This document shows, one piece after another, positions 8,979 to 17,952 of a stretch of 64,000 nt of DNA. The position numbers were made by a program, and so were the translations under genes. This DNA is from an uncultured Bacteroidales bacterium (GTDB lineage: Bacteria; Bacteroidota; Bacteroidia; Bacteroidales; Bacteroidaceae): contig CACZJU010000004.1 in NCBI GenBank assembly GCA_902781515.1, forward strand, positions 159,088-223,087. The letters are read 5' to 3'. How positions within the stretch are numbered: the stretch's first letter is position 1; the number at the start of each line of letters is the position of its first letter. The notes under the pieces are model-generated. The model did no database searches and was not told where the DNA came from. It worked only from the letters and a program-made list of their open reading frames with translations.

Positions 8979-10139
8979 TTGAAGAGAATTTTTACCATAG
9001 TAAGGCGCGAATTACGCATCCTGCGTAGGAACCATATATACTTGATATTTATGGTGGTGATGCCTATCGTGGCTGTGTTGTTCTTTACATCAATCCTAGG
9101 TAGCGGACAGCCTACGGAGATGCCTGTCGGTATAGTTGATCAAGATTATACAACAGTAACTCGCCGTATGACTCGTCTGCTAGACGCATTCCAAACTACA
9201 AGAATTGCAGGGCAGTACTCCACAGTCAGCGAAGCAAGACAAGCTGTGCAACGAGGTGAGATATATGCATTCTTGTATATTCCAAAAGGTACGTCAGCAA
9301 AACTTTTGGCCAGTCGTAAGCCAACTATCTCGTTCTATTATTCGATGACTTCGATGACAAGTGGATCGCTGCTGTTTCGTGACCTAAAGACCATTTCGTC
9401 ATTGGGTAATGCAGGACTAATGCAGGCAACGTTGCGTATGCGTGGTGCTACAGACGATCAGATTATGACCTATCTTCAGCCAATAACTATCGACCTGCAC
9501 ATGCTAGCAAATCCGACGCTTGACTATAATGCTTACCTTTCAACATCATTGGTACCAGGTGTTCTCACACTATTCTTATTCTTATTGGCTGCCTATTCAC
9601 TGGGTACCGAACTTAAATTTGAGACAGGGCGTAACCTTATGATTGAGGCTGGAGATAATATATGGGTTGCAATCACAGGTAAGACAATGCCATTGTTCAT
9701 TCTGTCGCTTGCCATATTTTATCTCTACGAGTTATATGTTTACTATTTTCTGGGCTTTCCACATTTGGGCGGTCCGTGGCCGATTGTGTGGCTTGGTTTG
9801 TTGACGGTTATAGCTTCAATAGGTTTCGGTATCTTCATGTTCGGCTTACTACCACAGTTGCGCATGTCTATGAGTATCTGTTCTTTGTGGGCAGTGCTGA
9901 GCTTTTCAATGGCTGGTAGCATATATCCTGTCGATAATATGGATGCTCCAATTAGGGCGTTGACATGGTTGTTTCCAATGCGACACTATTTTATGATATA
10001 TCAGGCAGTTGTTTTTAACAACTATTCTGTTTCTGTAGTTTGGATGCATGTTGTCGCATTAGTCGCATTTGCTCTACTTCCGTTATTCACTTTCCCAAGA
10101 ATAAAAAAAGCGCTAAAATACTACGTATATGTTCAATAG
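8979..10139 (+). CDS. ABC-2 type transporter permease (first of pair)
   Basis: A 386-residue inner-membrane permease of the ABC-2/YhiH class. One N-terminal helix (about residues 20-40) is followed by a large periplasmic domain and five or six C-terminal helices, the usual layout. The only plausible start is TTG at 8979, giving MKRIFTIVRRELRIL. The end overlaps the next gene by 11 bases, so the two are translationally coupled. No ATP-binding gene occurs in the operon, so the energy source must be encoded elsewhere or be different. Confidence 0.88.
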   Translation: MKRIFTIVRRELRILRRNHIYLIFMVVMPIVAVLFFTSILGSGQPTEMPVGIVDQDYTTVTRRMTRLLDAFQTTRIAGQYSTVSEARQAVQRGEIYAFLYIPKGTSAKLLASRKPTISFYYSMTSMTSGSLLFRDLKTISSLGNAGLMQATLRMRGATDDQIMTYLQPITIDLHMLANPTLDYNAYLSTSLVPGVLTLFLFLLAAYSLGTELKFETGRNLMIEAGDNIWVAITGKTMPLFILSLAIFYLYELYVYYFLGFPHLGGPWPIVWLGLLTVIASIGFGIFMFGLLPQLRMSMSICSLWAVLSFSMAGSIYPVDNMDAPIRALTWLFPMRHYFMIYQAVVFNNYSVSVVWMHVVALVAFALLPLFTFPRIKKALKYYVYVQ

Positions 10140-11304
10140 GATATATCAGGTTCTATGTGATGTCTGTGAAGTATGGCGTGATGAGATGAAGAACTTCGTT
10201 AGAGACGAAGGTGTCTTTCTCTTCTGTCTGATCATGCCTGCGGTGTATCCTTTGTTGTATGGGTGGATATATAACAACGAATTTGTGCATGAAGTGCCTG
10301 TTGTCGTTGTTGATGACAGTCGTTCTGGTTTCAGTCGACAGTTTATACAAATGGCAGACGCTTCGCCCGATGTGAGAATAATCTTGCGTGCTAACAATTT
10401 GGATGAGGCACGGAATATTGTGGCTCGTCAGGAAGCACGTGGAGTATACTATATACCAGCTGATTTTACTGATGCCATATATGAGGGACGTCGAACATTC
10501 GTAAGCGTTTATACAGATATGGCAATGACGTTACAATACAAGTCGATATATATGACGGCAAGTAATGTGGTTGGTAAGATGAATAAGAATATACGTATCA
10601 GCCGTATGACAAAGCTGACAACCGAGCGGGACGAAGATATATCAGCAGCTCCACTTAATTTTGTAGAGGTGCCAATATTCAATCCTGCAAGTGGTTACTC
10701 TGGATTCATTCTTCCATGTGTCCTTATGCTTGTGTTACAACAGACTCTGATGTTAGGCATCGGTTTATCAGAGGGTACACGCCGCGAACGCCGTCGCCTA
10801 ATCACTGTCGCTCGTACTATTCCAAGTAGAGGTTACGGTATCCGTTTGGCATTTGGTAAAGGTTTGGCTTATTTTATGATCTATTCTATATGGGCTGCAT
10901 ATTTAAGTATCGTTGTGCCTAAAATATTTGGGTTAGTAATGATTGCCCAATGGCGCGACCTTTTAGCTCTAATGTTCCCGTATTTATTGGCCTGTATATC
11001 CTTTGGCCTGATGCTGTCTTGGATGGTGCGTTATCGTGAGAATGTCCTATTGTTGGTGGTGTTCACCTCTGTGCCATTCTTGTTCCTGTCGGGTATCTCA
11101 TGGCCATTGAGTGCCATCCCTGCTTTTTGGCAAGGTGTGGGTGCGTTAATCCCGTCTACTTATGCAATACGTGCTTATGTTCGTATCGCGACTATGGGGG
11201 CCACTATAGGAGACTGTATGCCGGAACTCCATGTACTATGGATACAGGCTGCTGCTTATTTTGCAGCGGCAAGCGTTGTTATGTGGCGTACAAGAAAGGG
11301 ATGA
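10129..11304 (+). CDS. ABC-2 type transporter permease (second of pair)
   Basis: A 391-residue paralogue of the preceding permease with the same layout: N-terminal helix (about 29-48, FLFCLIMPAVYPLLYGWIY), periplasmic domain, then C-terminal helices including LLLVVFTSVPFLFLSGISWPL. The two probably form a heterodimer, like YbhS and YbhR. It ends 1 base before the convergent rlpA gene; no clear terminator separates them. Confidence 0.88.
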   Translation: MFNRIYQVLCDVCEVWRDEMKNFVRDEGVFLFCLIMPAVYPLLYGWIYNNEFVHEVPVVVVDDSRSGFSRQFIQMADASPDVRIILRANNLDEARNIVARQEARGVYYIPADFTDAIYEGRRTFVSVYTDMAMTLQYKSIYMTASNVVGKMNKNIRISRMTKLTTERDEDISAAPLNFVEVPIFNPASGYSGFILPCVLMLVLQQTLMLGIGLSEGTRRERRRLITVARTIPSRGYGIRLAFGKGLAYFMIYSIWAAYLSIVVPKIFGLVMIAQWRDLLALMFPYLLACISFGLMLSWMVRYRENVLLLVVFTSVPFLFLSGISWPLSAIPAFWQGVGALIPSTYAIRAYVRIATMGATIGDCMPELHVLWIQAAAYFAAASVVMWRTRKG

Positions 11305-11305
11305 A

Positions 11306-11809
11306 TCAAGAGCCAATAGTGTCATTGTCCCAGTCTGGGAAGTCCGGGAATTCGTATTTCTTGGCTTCAGGCACGTAATCAAGTTTGATATCGATGAGTT
11401 CTTCAGGTTCTTCATCTTCGAGAGGGTAGGGCACGATGCCGCCTATTTGTGAGGCTACTTTCGTAATCTCCACGGGGGCGTGTCCTTGGAATATGATATC
11501 AAGGTGACGTGCCGCAGCACGACTTAGGTCTATGGTGAAAACATTGGAATAAGGGCCGCGGTCGGTTACTTCCACAACTACAGCATGATTGTTCTTTGGA
11601 TTCACTACTCGCAACCAAGTGCCAAGTGGATAACGACGATGAGCACAGGTGAAACTGTCTTTATTATACGGACGCCCATTTGCCATCTTACGTCCGTGGA
11701 AACGATCGTGGTAATACGATGCAACGCCCCGTTCGGCGCGCCCTTCCATACACATCGTGGAAATGGATAACAGGGCAATGGTCCAAAGTAGTATTTTTGT
11801 GTATTTCAT
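11306..11809 (-). CDS. rlpA: Septal ring lytic transglycosylase RlpA-like protein
   Basis: A 167-residue exported protein with signal peptide MKYTKILLWTIALLSISTMC, then a double-psi beta-barrel: GVASYYHDRFHGRKMANGRPY and VEVTDRGPYSNVFTIDLSRAAARHL contain the conserved elements, including the catalytic Asp in TDRGP. RlpA proteins cleave peptidoglycan glycan strands lacking stem peptides. It lacks the SPOR domain of the E. coli protein and ends in an acidic tail. The start at 11809 is chosen over 11932 because it gives the signal peptide and a promoter lies between them. Confidence 0.88.
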   Translation of the reverse strand: MKYTKILLWTIALLSISTMCMEGRAERGVASYYHDRFHGRKMANGRPYNKDSFTCAHRRYPLGTWLRVVNPKNNHAVVVEVTDRGPYSNVFTIDLSRAAARHLDIIFQGHAPVEITKVASQIGGIVPYPLEDEEPEELIDIKLDYVPEAKKYEFPDFPDWDNDTIGS

Positions 11810-11823
11810 GGTCAAAATCTGTG

Positions 11824-11854
11824 CAAAGTAAATAAAATTATACATATTAAGCAA
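11824..11854 (-). promoter_or_regulatory. Likely promoter of rlpA
   Basis: Read on the minus strand: TTG (11854-11852), 20 bases, then TTACTTTG (11831-11824), one mismatch from TAnnTTTG. It ends 14 bases before the chosen rlpA start. Confidence 0.55.
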
Positions 11855-11916
11855 GTATTTTACCTTTTTTGTACAATATTGCGTTATTATATGAACAACG
11901 TATAAAATAAATTTTG

Positions 11917-11924
11917 TATCTTTG
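11917..11924 (+). promoter_or_regulatory. -7 element upstream of wza
   Basis: TATCTTTG at 11917-11924 matches the Bacteroidetes -7 consensus and lies 29 bases before the wza start. No good -33 element is seen at the expected distance, which suggests a weak or activated promoter. Confidence 0.6.
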
Positions 11925-11953
11925 CCACGCAATATAACGACATTTACTTTTAT

Positions 11954-12811
11954 ATGATTCGAATTATTAAGTATGTATTTGCACTAGTGATGGCGGTCGC
12001 ATTGTTTAGCACCACATCGTGCATGAGTGAGAAGAAAATCGCTTATCTGCAGGGAGCCGATACTTTGTATGCTGTTCCCCAGCAGATAATTCAAGCATTT
12101 GAGTTGGAAATTCAGCCCGATGACGAGCTGGCGATTTCCGTGGACACGAAGAGCCCCGAACTCCTTAGCCCCTTTAACCATAGGACTATGATTGGTAGTG
12201 GTGTTACGAGTAGTTCTTCTAATACTAATACTAGGCAAAGTTCCTATGGTAGCCAAGGTAACTTGCAGAGTCACTTGGCATATTTCTTGGTGGACAAGAA
12301 TGGAAATATCGATTTCCCAATCTTTGGCACAATCAGTACTAAGGGCAAGACCTGCCGTCAGTTGGCAGAGGACTTGCAGGAGCGTTTCCGCAATGGTGAG
12401 GAAAAGGTTTCCGATGCGGTTGTTAGCGTGAAAGTGATGTCCTTTAAGGTTACTGTATTGGGCGATGTAAAAGCTCCAGGTACACAGACCTTCCAAGGCG
12501 AGCGCCTGACTTTGCTTGAGGCTCTTGGACGTGCAGGCGACTTGAATCCTTCTGCTCACCGCAAAGGTGTACTTGTTGTTCGTGAGATTGGTGATAAGCG
12601 TGTTACCTACGAAGTTGACCTGCGTGACCCCAAGTCTATATTCGATAGTCCTGCCTACTATATGCAGCAAAACGACATCGTGTATGTACAGCCCAACAAG
12701 AGTGTTCGTGTGAAGGGCTCTACCGGTTACCTCCTGATTTCTATCGGTGCTACTATTGTTAGTATGCTTGTATCAATTACTTCATTGGTTATTGCCATCG
12801 TGCGCAAATAA
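11954..12811 (+). CDS. Wza-like polysaccharide export lipoprotein
   Basis: A 285-residue outer-membrane polysaccharide export protein. The signal peptide ends in a lipobox (STTSC, Cys23). A poly-export domain (DKNGNIDFPIFGTISTKGKT) is followed by SLBB-like segments (VTVLGDVKAPGTQTF) and a C-terminal hydrophobic stretch (about 258-283). It is paired with the tyrosine kinase/co-polymerase gene that starts 7 bases later. The pair normally sits at the head of a capsule or exopolysaccharide cluster, but no sugar genes follow. Confidence 0.9.
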   Translation: MIRIIKYVFALVMAVALFSTTSCMSEKKIAYLQGADTLYAVPQQIIQAFELEIQPDDELAISVDTKSPELLSPFNHRTMIGSGVTSSSSNTNTRQSSYGSQGNLQSHLAYFLVDKNGNIDFPIFGTISTKGKTCRQLAEDLQERFRNGEEKVSDAVVSVKVMSFKVTVLGDVKAPGTQTFQGERLTLLEALGRAGDLNPSAHRKGVLVVREIGDKRVTYEVDLRDPKSIFDSPAYYMQQNDIVYVQPNKSVRVKGSTGYLLISIGATIVSMLVSITSLVIAIVRK

Positions 12812-12817
12812 AATATT

Positions 12818-15283
12818 ATGGAAACAACAAACAACGTAAACCAGAATTATGCTAATAACGCAGCTGTGGTGAATAATCCGGCGCAAGAAGACGAACCCGT
12901 TATTTCGCTGCGTGAGATATTAGATATGTTCCTGTACAACTGGAAGTGGTTTGTACTTTCAGTATTTGTATGCTGCGGTTTGGGTTATCTGTATCTGAAG
13001 ACACAGCCCAAGGTTTACCAGCGTCAGGCCATGATGTTGGTGAAGGAAGAGGGTATGAGTGGTCGTCGTAGTGCTATGGGTACAGATGCTTTGATGCAGT
13101 TGAATGGTGTCATATCTGGTGCATCAGTTGCCAACGAGGTATATATCCTTAGCAGTTACTTGATAATGAAGCAGGTAGCCAAGGACTTGAAGTTTGATGT
13201 ACTTTATACTCTCGATGGTCGTCTGCGTGATGAGTCTCTCTACGACAATCGTCCATTTACCATCACGTTTGAGGAATCCGACACAATGCATGTATCGGTA
13301 TTTACGGTCAAGGTTCTCAATGAGAAGGAAGTTCGCATTTTTGATTGTGCTGTTTCCGACCTGGCTGGTGTGGAATTCGACGAGACCGTAAAGCTCGGTC
13401 AGCGTGTTAATTCACCGATGGGCGTGTTCACTATTGAGGCTGAGCCCGATTACATTGCAGACTATGTAGACAAGAATATATTCGTAAGCCATATCGATGA
13501 GAAGATGGCTACAAACTACGCTCGTTCTCATGTGAGCACCAGCGAGTTCTCGAAGATGAGTTCACTTGTCGTTCTGACATGTACCGATACCAACACAAAG
13601 CGTGCTGAGGACATTCTGTCGGCAACGCTTGATGCCTATCGTCGCAGTATCGTTGAGGACAAGAATCGGTTGGCACAGAGTACGGCAGACTTTATTGATG
13701 AACGTATCGAACTTATCAGTAGAGAACTGAACGAGGTTGAGAGCAGTATGGCCAATTATAAGCAGAGTAACAACATTGTTGACATCTCGTCAAATGCACA
13801 GGCCTTCCTGCAGCAGAGCAGTTCTGCCCGTCAGCGCACTATTCAGTTGCAGGCTCAGCGTAGCACCGTTCGTTTCATGCTCGACCATCTTAAATCTAAG
13901 AGTCAAGGTAACGGCTTGATTCCTGCTATAAGTGGTGTTGCTGATGCCAGCATACAAGCTCAGATTACTGCGTATAACACAATGATGCTCGAACGCAATC
14001 GCCTGGTAGCTAATTCTGGTGATAACGCGACTCCAATCCGCGAGTATGATACCAATCTGAAGGAGATGAAGGCTGCGATTATCACATCAATGCAGGGCTT
14101 CTTGTCGAGCCTCGATATGCAGGTACGTCAGGCAATTGGAGAAGAGAATCAACTTAAGGGTATGCTTTCTGCTGTACCCCAGAAGGAAAAGAATATGCTC
14201 GATATTGCTCGTCAGCAGGCAATTAAGGAAACCCTCTACACATATCTGTTGAACAAACGTGAGGAAACAGCTTTGCAGTTGGCCATCAGTGAGGCAAACA
14301 TCCGCATCGTTGAGCAGCCATTCGGTAGCGACGCTCCAATCTCACCAAAGAGTTCAATAATAATGATGGGTGCCTTTGCAATGGGTATGATTCTGCCATT
14401 TGGCTTCTTGTACTTCATAAGCCTGTTGAATATGGGTGTTCGTGGTCGTCGTGACGTTGAGAACTACACCACGATACCTGTGATCGGTGAGATTCCTCAC
14501 GTGAAGGAAGGCTTCGACAAGACCAAGATTATGGTAAGCGAGAAGAGTACCGATACATTGAGCGAGTCGTTCCGCCTGTTGCGTTTCAACTTAAGCTTTG
14601 TGAACAAGAATGCCCGTGTTATAATGTTCACCAGTACTATTCCGGGTGAGGGTAAGACATTCATCAGTCGTAACTTTGCCCAGACCTTGGCATTGGCGGG
14701 CAAGCGAGTAGTGCTGATAGATACCGATATCCGTAAGCGTACTCAGACGGCTCTGTATCTGGCTAAGAGTAAGGAAGGTTTGACCTCATACCTGAATGGT
14801 ACTGAAACAGACCTGACGAAATTGATTGTACTAGGTGATGATAAGTACAATGTAGACTTGCTGCCTGCAGGTGTACGTCCACCTAACCCTGCTGAGTTGC
14901 TCATGAGCAGCCGCTTCGATGAACTGATTGAGGAACTGAAGAAGACTTACGACTATATTATCATAGATAACGTACCTGCTCTGGTTGTTGCTGATGCCGG
15001 TATTGTTAACCGTGTGGCTGAGATGACCATCTACGTTATCCGCGACCGTAAGATTGACCGTCGTTATCTGACCGATCTTGAACGTCTGCATCAGGAGAAG
15101 AAGTTCAATAACCTTACCATCCTGCTTAACGACGTACACGTTGAGAAGCGCTCTTATGGCTATGGTTATGGTAACTATGCATACAGCTATCGTTATGGAT
15201 ATGGTTACGGCTATGGTGCTGGTTATGGAAATCCGACTCAGCAGCGTCGTACTCACAGTTTCCGTCGTCGCGATAATCGCTAA
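12818..15283 (+). CDS. Wzc-like polysaccharide co-polymerase / tyrosine kinase
   Basis: An 821-residue inner-membrane BY-kinase. An N-terminal Wzz domain with a first membrane helix (about 42-62) is followed by a long coiled coil, a second helix (about 513-537) and a cytoplasmic kinase. The kinase has Walker A (GEGKT, near residue 609), A' (VVLIDTD, near 631) and B (DYIIIDNVP, near 711). The C-terminus (about 779-805) is a run of Tyr alternating with Gly, the autophosphorylation cluster. Phosphorylation state controls polymer length and export with Wza. Confidence 0.93.
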   Translation: METTNNVNQNYANNAAVVNNPAQEDEPVISLREILDMFLYNWKWFVLSVFVCCGLGYLYLKTQPKVYQRQAMMLVKEEGMSGRRSAMGTDALMQLNGVISGASVANEVYILSSYLIMKQVAKDLKFDVLYTLDGRLRDESLYDNRPFTITFEESDTMHVSVFTVKVLNEKEVRIFDCAVSDLAGVEFDETVKLGQRVNSPMGVFTIEAEPDYIADYVDKNIFVSHIDEKMATNYARSHVSTSEFSKMSSLVVLTCTDTNTKRAEDILSATLDAYRRSIVEDKNRLAQSTADFIDERIELISRELNEVESSMANYKQSNNIVDISSNAQAFLQQSSSARQRTIQLQAQRSTVRFMLDHLKSKSQGNGLIPAISGVADASIQAQITAYNTMMLERNRLVANSGDNATPIREYDTNLKEMKAAIITSMQGFLSSLDMQVRQAIGEENQLKGMLSAVPQKEKNMLDIARQQAIKETLYTYLLNKREETALQLAISEANIRIVEQPFGSDAPISPKSSIIMMGAFAMGMILPFGFLYFISLLNMGVRGRRDVENYTTIPVIGEIPHVKEGFDKTKIMVSEKSTDTLSESFRLLRFNLSFVNKNARVIMFTSTIPGEGKTFISRNFAQTLALAGKRVVLIDTDIRKRTQTALYLAKSKEGLTSYLNGTETDLTKLIVLGDDKYNVDLLPAGVRPPNPAELLMSSRFDELIEELKKTYDYIIIDNVPALVVADAGIVNRVAEMTIYVIRDRKIDRRYLTDLERLHQEKKFNNLTILLNDVHVEKRSYGYGYGNYAYSYRYGYGYGYGAGYGNPTQQRRTHSFRRRDNR

Positions 15284-15301
15284 TGTAGCATACAGAGAAA
15301 G

Positions 15302-15337
15302 GAAAGCCCCGTTCAGGAATGAGCGGGGCTTTCTTTT
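15302..15337. terminator. Terminator between wzc and the metalloprotease gene
   Basis: A perfect 10-bp stem (15302-15311 with 15324-15333, GAAAGCCCCG type) with 12-base loop, followed by TTTT. It serves wzc and, with its A-rich left arm, could also stop transcripts of the convergent metalloprotease gene. Confidence 0.85.
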
Positions 15338-15366
15338 GTGAGTTGCAATGATTGCAACATGCGAAA

Positions 15367-17793
15367 CTATTTGATTACGAGGGCGCGGTCGATTATGTCC
15401 TTCAAGGCTTGGGCATGTGGAGTTGAGGCTGCGGCAAGTTGGCGCTGCAACTGCTTCAAAGCCTGCAAGGCATAAGGACGTAGCATCGTGTTGACGTGGT
15501 TCAAGCGACCTATGAGGTTGTTGACATATTGTTCCTGCAAGGTCTGGCGGTAGGGTGAGAGGTTGCGCTGGTTGACATCCTTCATAATCATACGGCTCAG
15601 GTCTGCCAGATATTCATCGCCTTTGTACAGGTCGTTGAGGTAACCAAGACGGCCTATCAGGCGAGCTACGCCAAGGTTTGCAATGTTTTTTGTCAAGTTG
15701 TTGGGGTCGGCTGTCAAACGCTTAGCGTAGGGGAGGTCACGAAGCCAAGTGGGTTCGGTAAGGATATTACGTTCCACGAACTTCATGGCTTCGAGTTGTT
15801 TCTCGCGAGGTTGGGGACGATAGACATCGCCTTGTTCGTCGATGGTCTTGAACTCTTCGAGTTGACCGCCGATGTTGTTAATAACATGAACGCAATAACG
15901 CTGGAACTGGGTATTAATCTGGTTGTACATAGTTTCCAGGTTCTCGTTGTATATATCGTCTTCAGCATATGTCCAGACGGGAAGGTTCTTGAGCTCGCGC
16001 TTCAGGTTCTTGATGCCGTATTCGCTGGCCTTCATGGCGTTGTCGCTCAGGTCCTCGGTCTGTCGGCGTGGATCATCCTGATAGGTTTCACCATCACCCC
16101 ACCAAAGGCGTGGGTTGCTAGCTACGTTCTCTTTCTTAAACAGGGTTTGCAGGGCTTTGTAGTCCTCGTCTTCGTTCGTTGCATCCAGCGTCGGGGTGTA
16201 GCCCCACTGTATAGCCCAGATGTCGTAGTCATTGATGCGTGGGAATATTTCGTTCTGCGTCATTCCATCCTCGGGCTGAGCCACGTAGTTGAAGCGTGCG
16301 TAGTCCATGATTGAAGGCGTGTGTCCGTGTTCGGCAACCCAAGCTTTGTCGCGCAGTTTCTCCACAGGAACTGTGCTCGATGAACCGAAGTTGTGGCGAA
16401 GTCCCAATGTATGACCCACCTCATGGCTCGATACGAAGCGAATCAGTTGTCCCATAAGTTCCTCGTCATAGTGCATCTTGCGGGCAGCTTCGTCTATTGA
16501 TGAGGCCTGCACCATATACCAGTCATGGACGAGCGACATTACATTGTGATACCAGCATATGTGGCTCTCGAGGATTTCTCCTGTACGAGGGTCGCTGACG
16601 TGAGGCCCGTAGGCATTGGGTATGGGGCTTGCAAGGTATCGGATTACACTATATCGTGCGTCCTCCATCGACATTATGCTGTCCTCGCCTTCAGGCCATT
16701 CGAGGGCATAGATGGCATTTTTGAAACCAGCCTTTTCAAATGCCTTCTGCCAGTCGTTTACGCCCAGAATCAGATACTTGCGCCATTGTTTCGGAGTTGC
16801 GGGGTCGATGTAATAGACGATGGGCTTCTGGGGTTCCACCAGTTCGCCTTGGCGCATCTTCTCCACATCCTGGGGCTTGGGCTCTAAGCGCCAACGGCTT
16901 GCAAAAATCTTTGATTTAACGCGCTGCTGACCGTCGTTATAGCTGTTGAAGCCATGTGTGAAGAATCCCACGCGAGGGTCGTAGTATCGCGGCTTCATTG
17001 GATTAGAGGGTAGCAGGACGAATGATAGGTTCAGACCGAAGGTTGCCTTGCCTGTTGAGCGAACCGATGCCAGTGATGTGGAGTTCGAGTTGTAAGTCTT
17101 CACCATACGAACCTCGGTGTTCATGGGGAAGGTCTTGATATCTTCGATGTACGAGAGGTTAGGCATCATGTTGGCAATCTGGTAGCTTGTCTTCGTAGAC
17201 TTTGTGAGTCCCGTCGTTGGATTGTCCTCGTTGAGGAACTGTGTTACCTTTATCTTCAGCAGACTGTCCTTCTCGCTCTCAATCTTGAACGAGGCGATGA
17301 TAGGGTTCTCGTTCGAGACCGTGATGGCCTTGTTAATCATCTGCGTGGTGTCGCTCACATTGACAAAGAGACGGACGCGCATGAGCAGTTGCTTGTCCAC
17401 GCCTCGCTGGAAATAGACGGTCTGCTGGTTGAGCATTTCGCCGCCGAACTTTCCGCTACCGGCAGGTGTAGAGGTGTAACGTGTAGTCGTAAGGAAGTCG
17501 CGACCGATGAGCGAGTCTGGAATCAGGAAGAACCAGTCGTTTTCGAGTTTCTGCACCTGAAACATTCCCTTACGGTCCACAGATGGCTTGGGAGCAGGCT
17601 TGGGCTGCTGGGCAACGGGTGCGGGCTCTCCCTTCTTTCCCTTCTTGTTGTCCTTCTTTTTGTCGTTTGCCTTTTGCCCTTGGGCCTTTGCGGCTTGCTC
17701 GGTCTTGGCTTTGGCTTTTTCCTTCTTTTCCTTTGCGCTCAGGGTGGGGCATAGTAGTGCCAGCGCAAGGATGATAGTTAGTAGTTTGTTCAT
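15367..17793 (-). CDS. Zinc-dependent metalloprotease (DUF5117/DUF4953 type)
   Basis: An 808-residue exported protein. A signal peptide (MNKLLTIILALALLCPTLSA) is followed by a Lys/Ala/Pro-rich linker (about 21-72), then the core. The zinc motif HEVGHTLGLRH starts at His457, with the three His ligands and Glu458 as catalytic base; a Met-turn-like SIMDYARFNY follows. This is the metzincin-like family common in Bacteroidetes, whose substrates are largely unknown. No type IX tail is present, so it may stay in the periplasm. queA lies upstream on the same strand, with a 23-bp tandem repeat in the gap. Confidence 0.88.
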   Translation of the reverse strand: MNKLLTIILALALLCPTLSAKEKKEKAKAKTEQAAKAQGQKANDKKKDNKKGKKGEPAPVAQQPKPAPKPSVDRKGMFQVQKLENDWFFLIPDSLIGRDFLTTTRYTSTPAGSGKFGGEMLNQQTVYFQRGVDKQLLMRVRLFVNVSDTTQMINKAITVSNENPIIASFKIESEKDSLLKIKVTQFLNEDNPTTGLTKSTKTSYQIANMMPNLSYIEDIKTFPMNTEVRMVKTYNSNSTSLASVRSTGKATFGLNLSFVLLPSNPMKPRYYDPRVGFFTHGFNSYNDGQQRVKSKIFASRWRLEPKPQDVEKMRQGELVEPQKPIVYYIDPATPKQWRKYLILGVNDWQKAFEKAGFKNAIYALEWPEGEDSIMSMEDARYSVIRYLASPIPNAYGPHVSDPRTGEILESHICWYHNVMSLVHDWYMVQASSIDEAARKMHYDEELMGQLIRFVSSHEVGHTLGLRHNFGSSSTVPVEKLRDKAWVAEHGHTPSIMDYARFNYVAQPEDGMTQNEIFPRINDYDIWAIQWGYTPTLDATNEDEDYKALQTLFKKENVASNPRLWWGDGETYQDDPRRQTEDLSDNAMKASEYGIKNLKRELKNLPVWTYAEDDIYNENLETMYNQINTQFQRYCVHVINNIGGQLEEFKTIDEQGDVYRPQPREKQLEAMKFVERNILTEPTWLRDLPYAKRLTADPNNLTKNIANLGVARLIGRLGYLNDLYKGDEYLADLSRMIMKDVNQRNLSPYRQTLQEQYVNNLIGRLNHVNTMLRPYALQALKQLQRQLAAASTPHAQALKDIIDRALVIK

Positions 17794-17837
17794 TTTACTA
17801 TTGTTTTTGGTTTTATATTAGTTATCTTTTGAAAAAA

Positions 17838-17952
17838 GATTAGTAATGTATCGGCCATAAGATTAGTAATGTATGAGGCGAAAGATTAGTAATGTGTGAG
17901 GCATAAGATTACTAATGCGTTTGGCGTGGGATTAGTATTGACGAATCGCCAT
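17838..17952. repeat. Five tandem copies of a 23-bp repeat
   Basis: Units beginning GATTAGTAATG start at 17838, 17861, 17884, 17907 and 17930, an exact 23-base period; the last two are more diverged. The array fills most of the gap between queA and the metalloprotease and runs into the 3' end of queA, where it encodes the final residues. On the minus strand each unit contains CTAATCTT, somewhat like a -7 element. Confidence 0.9.
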
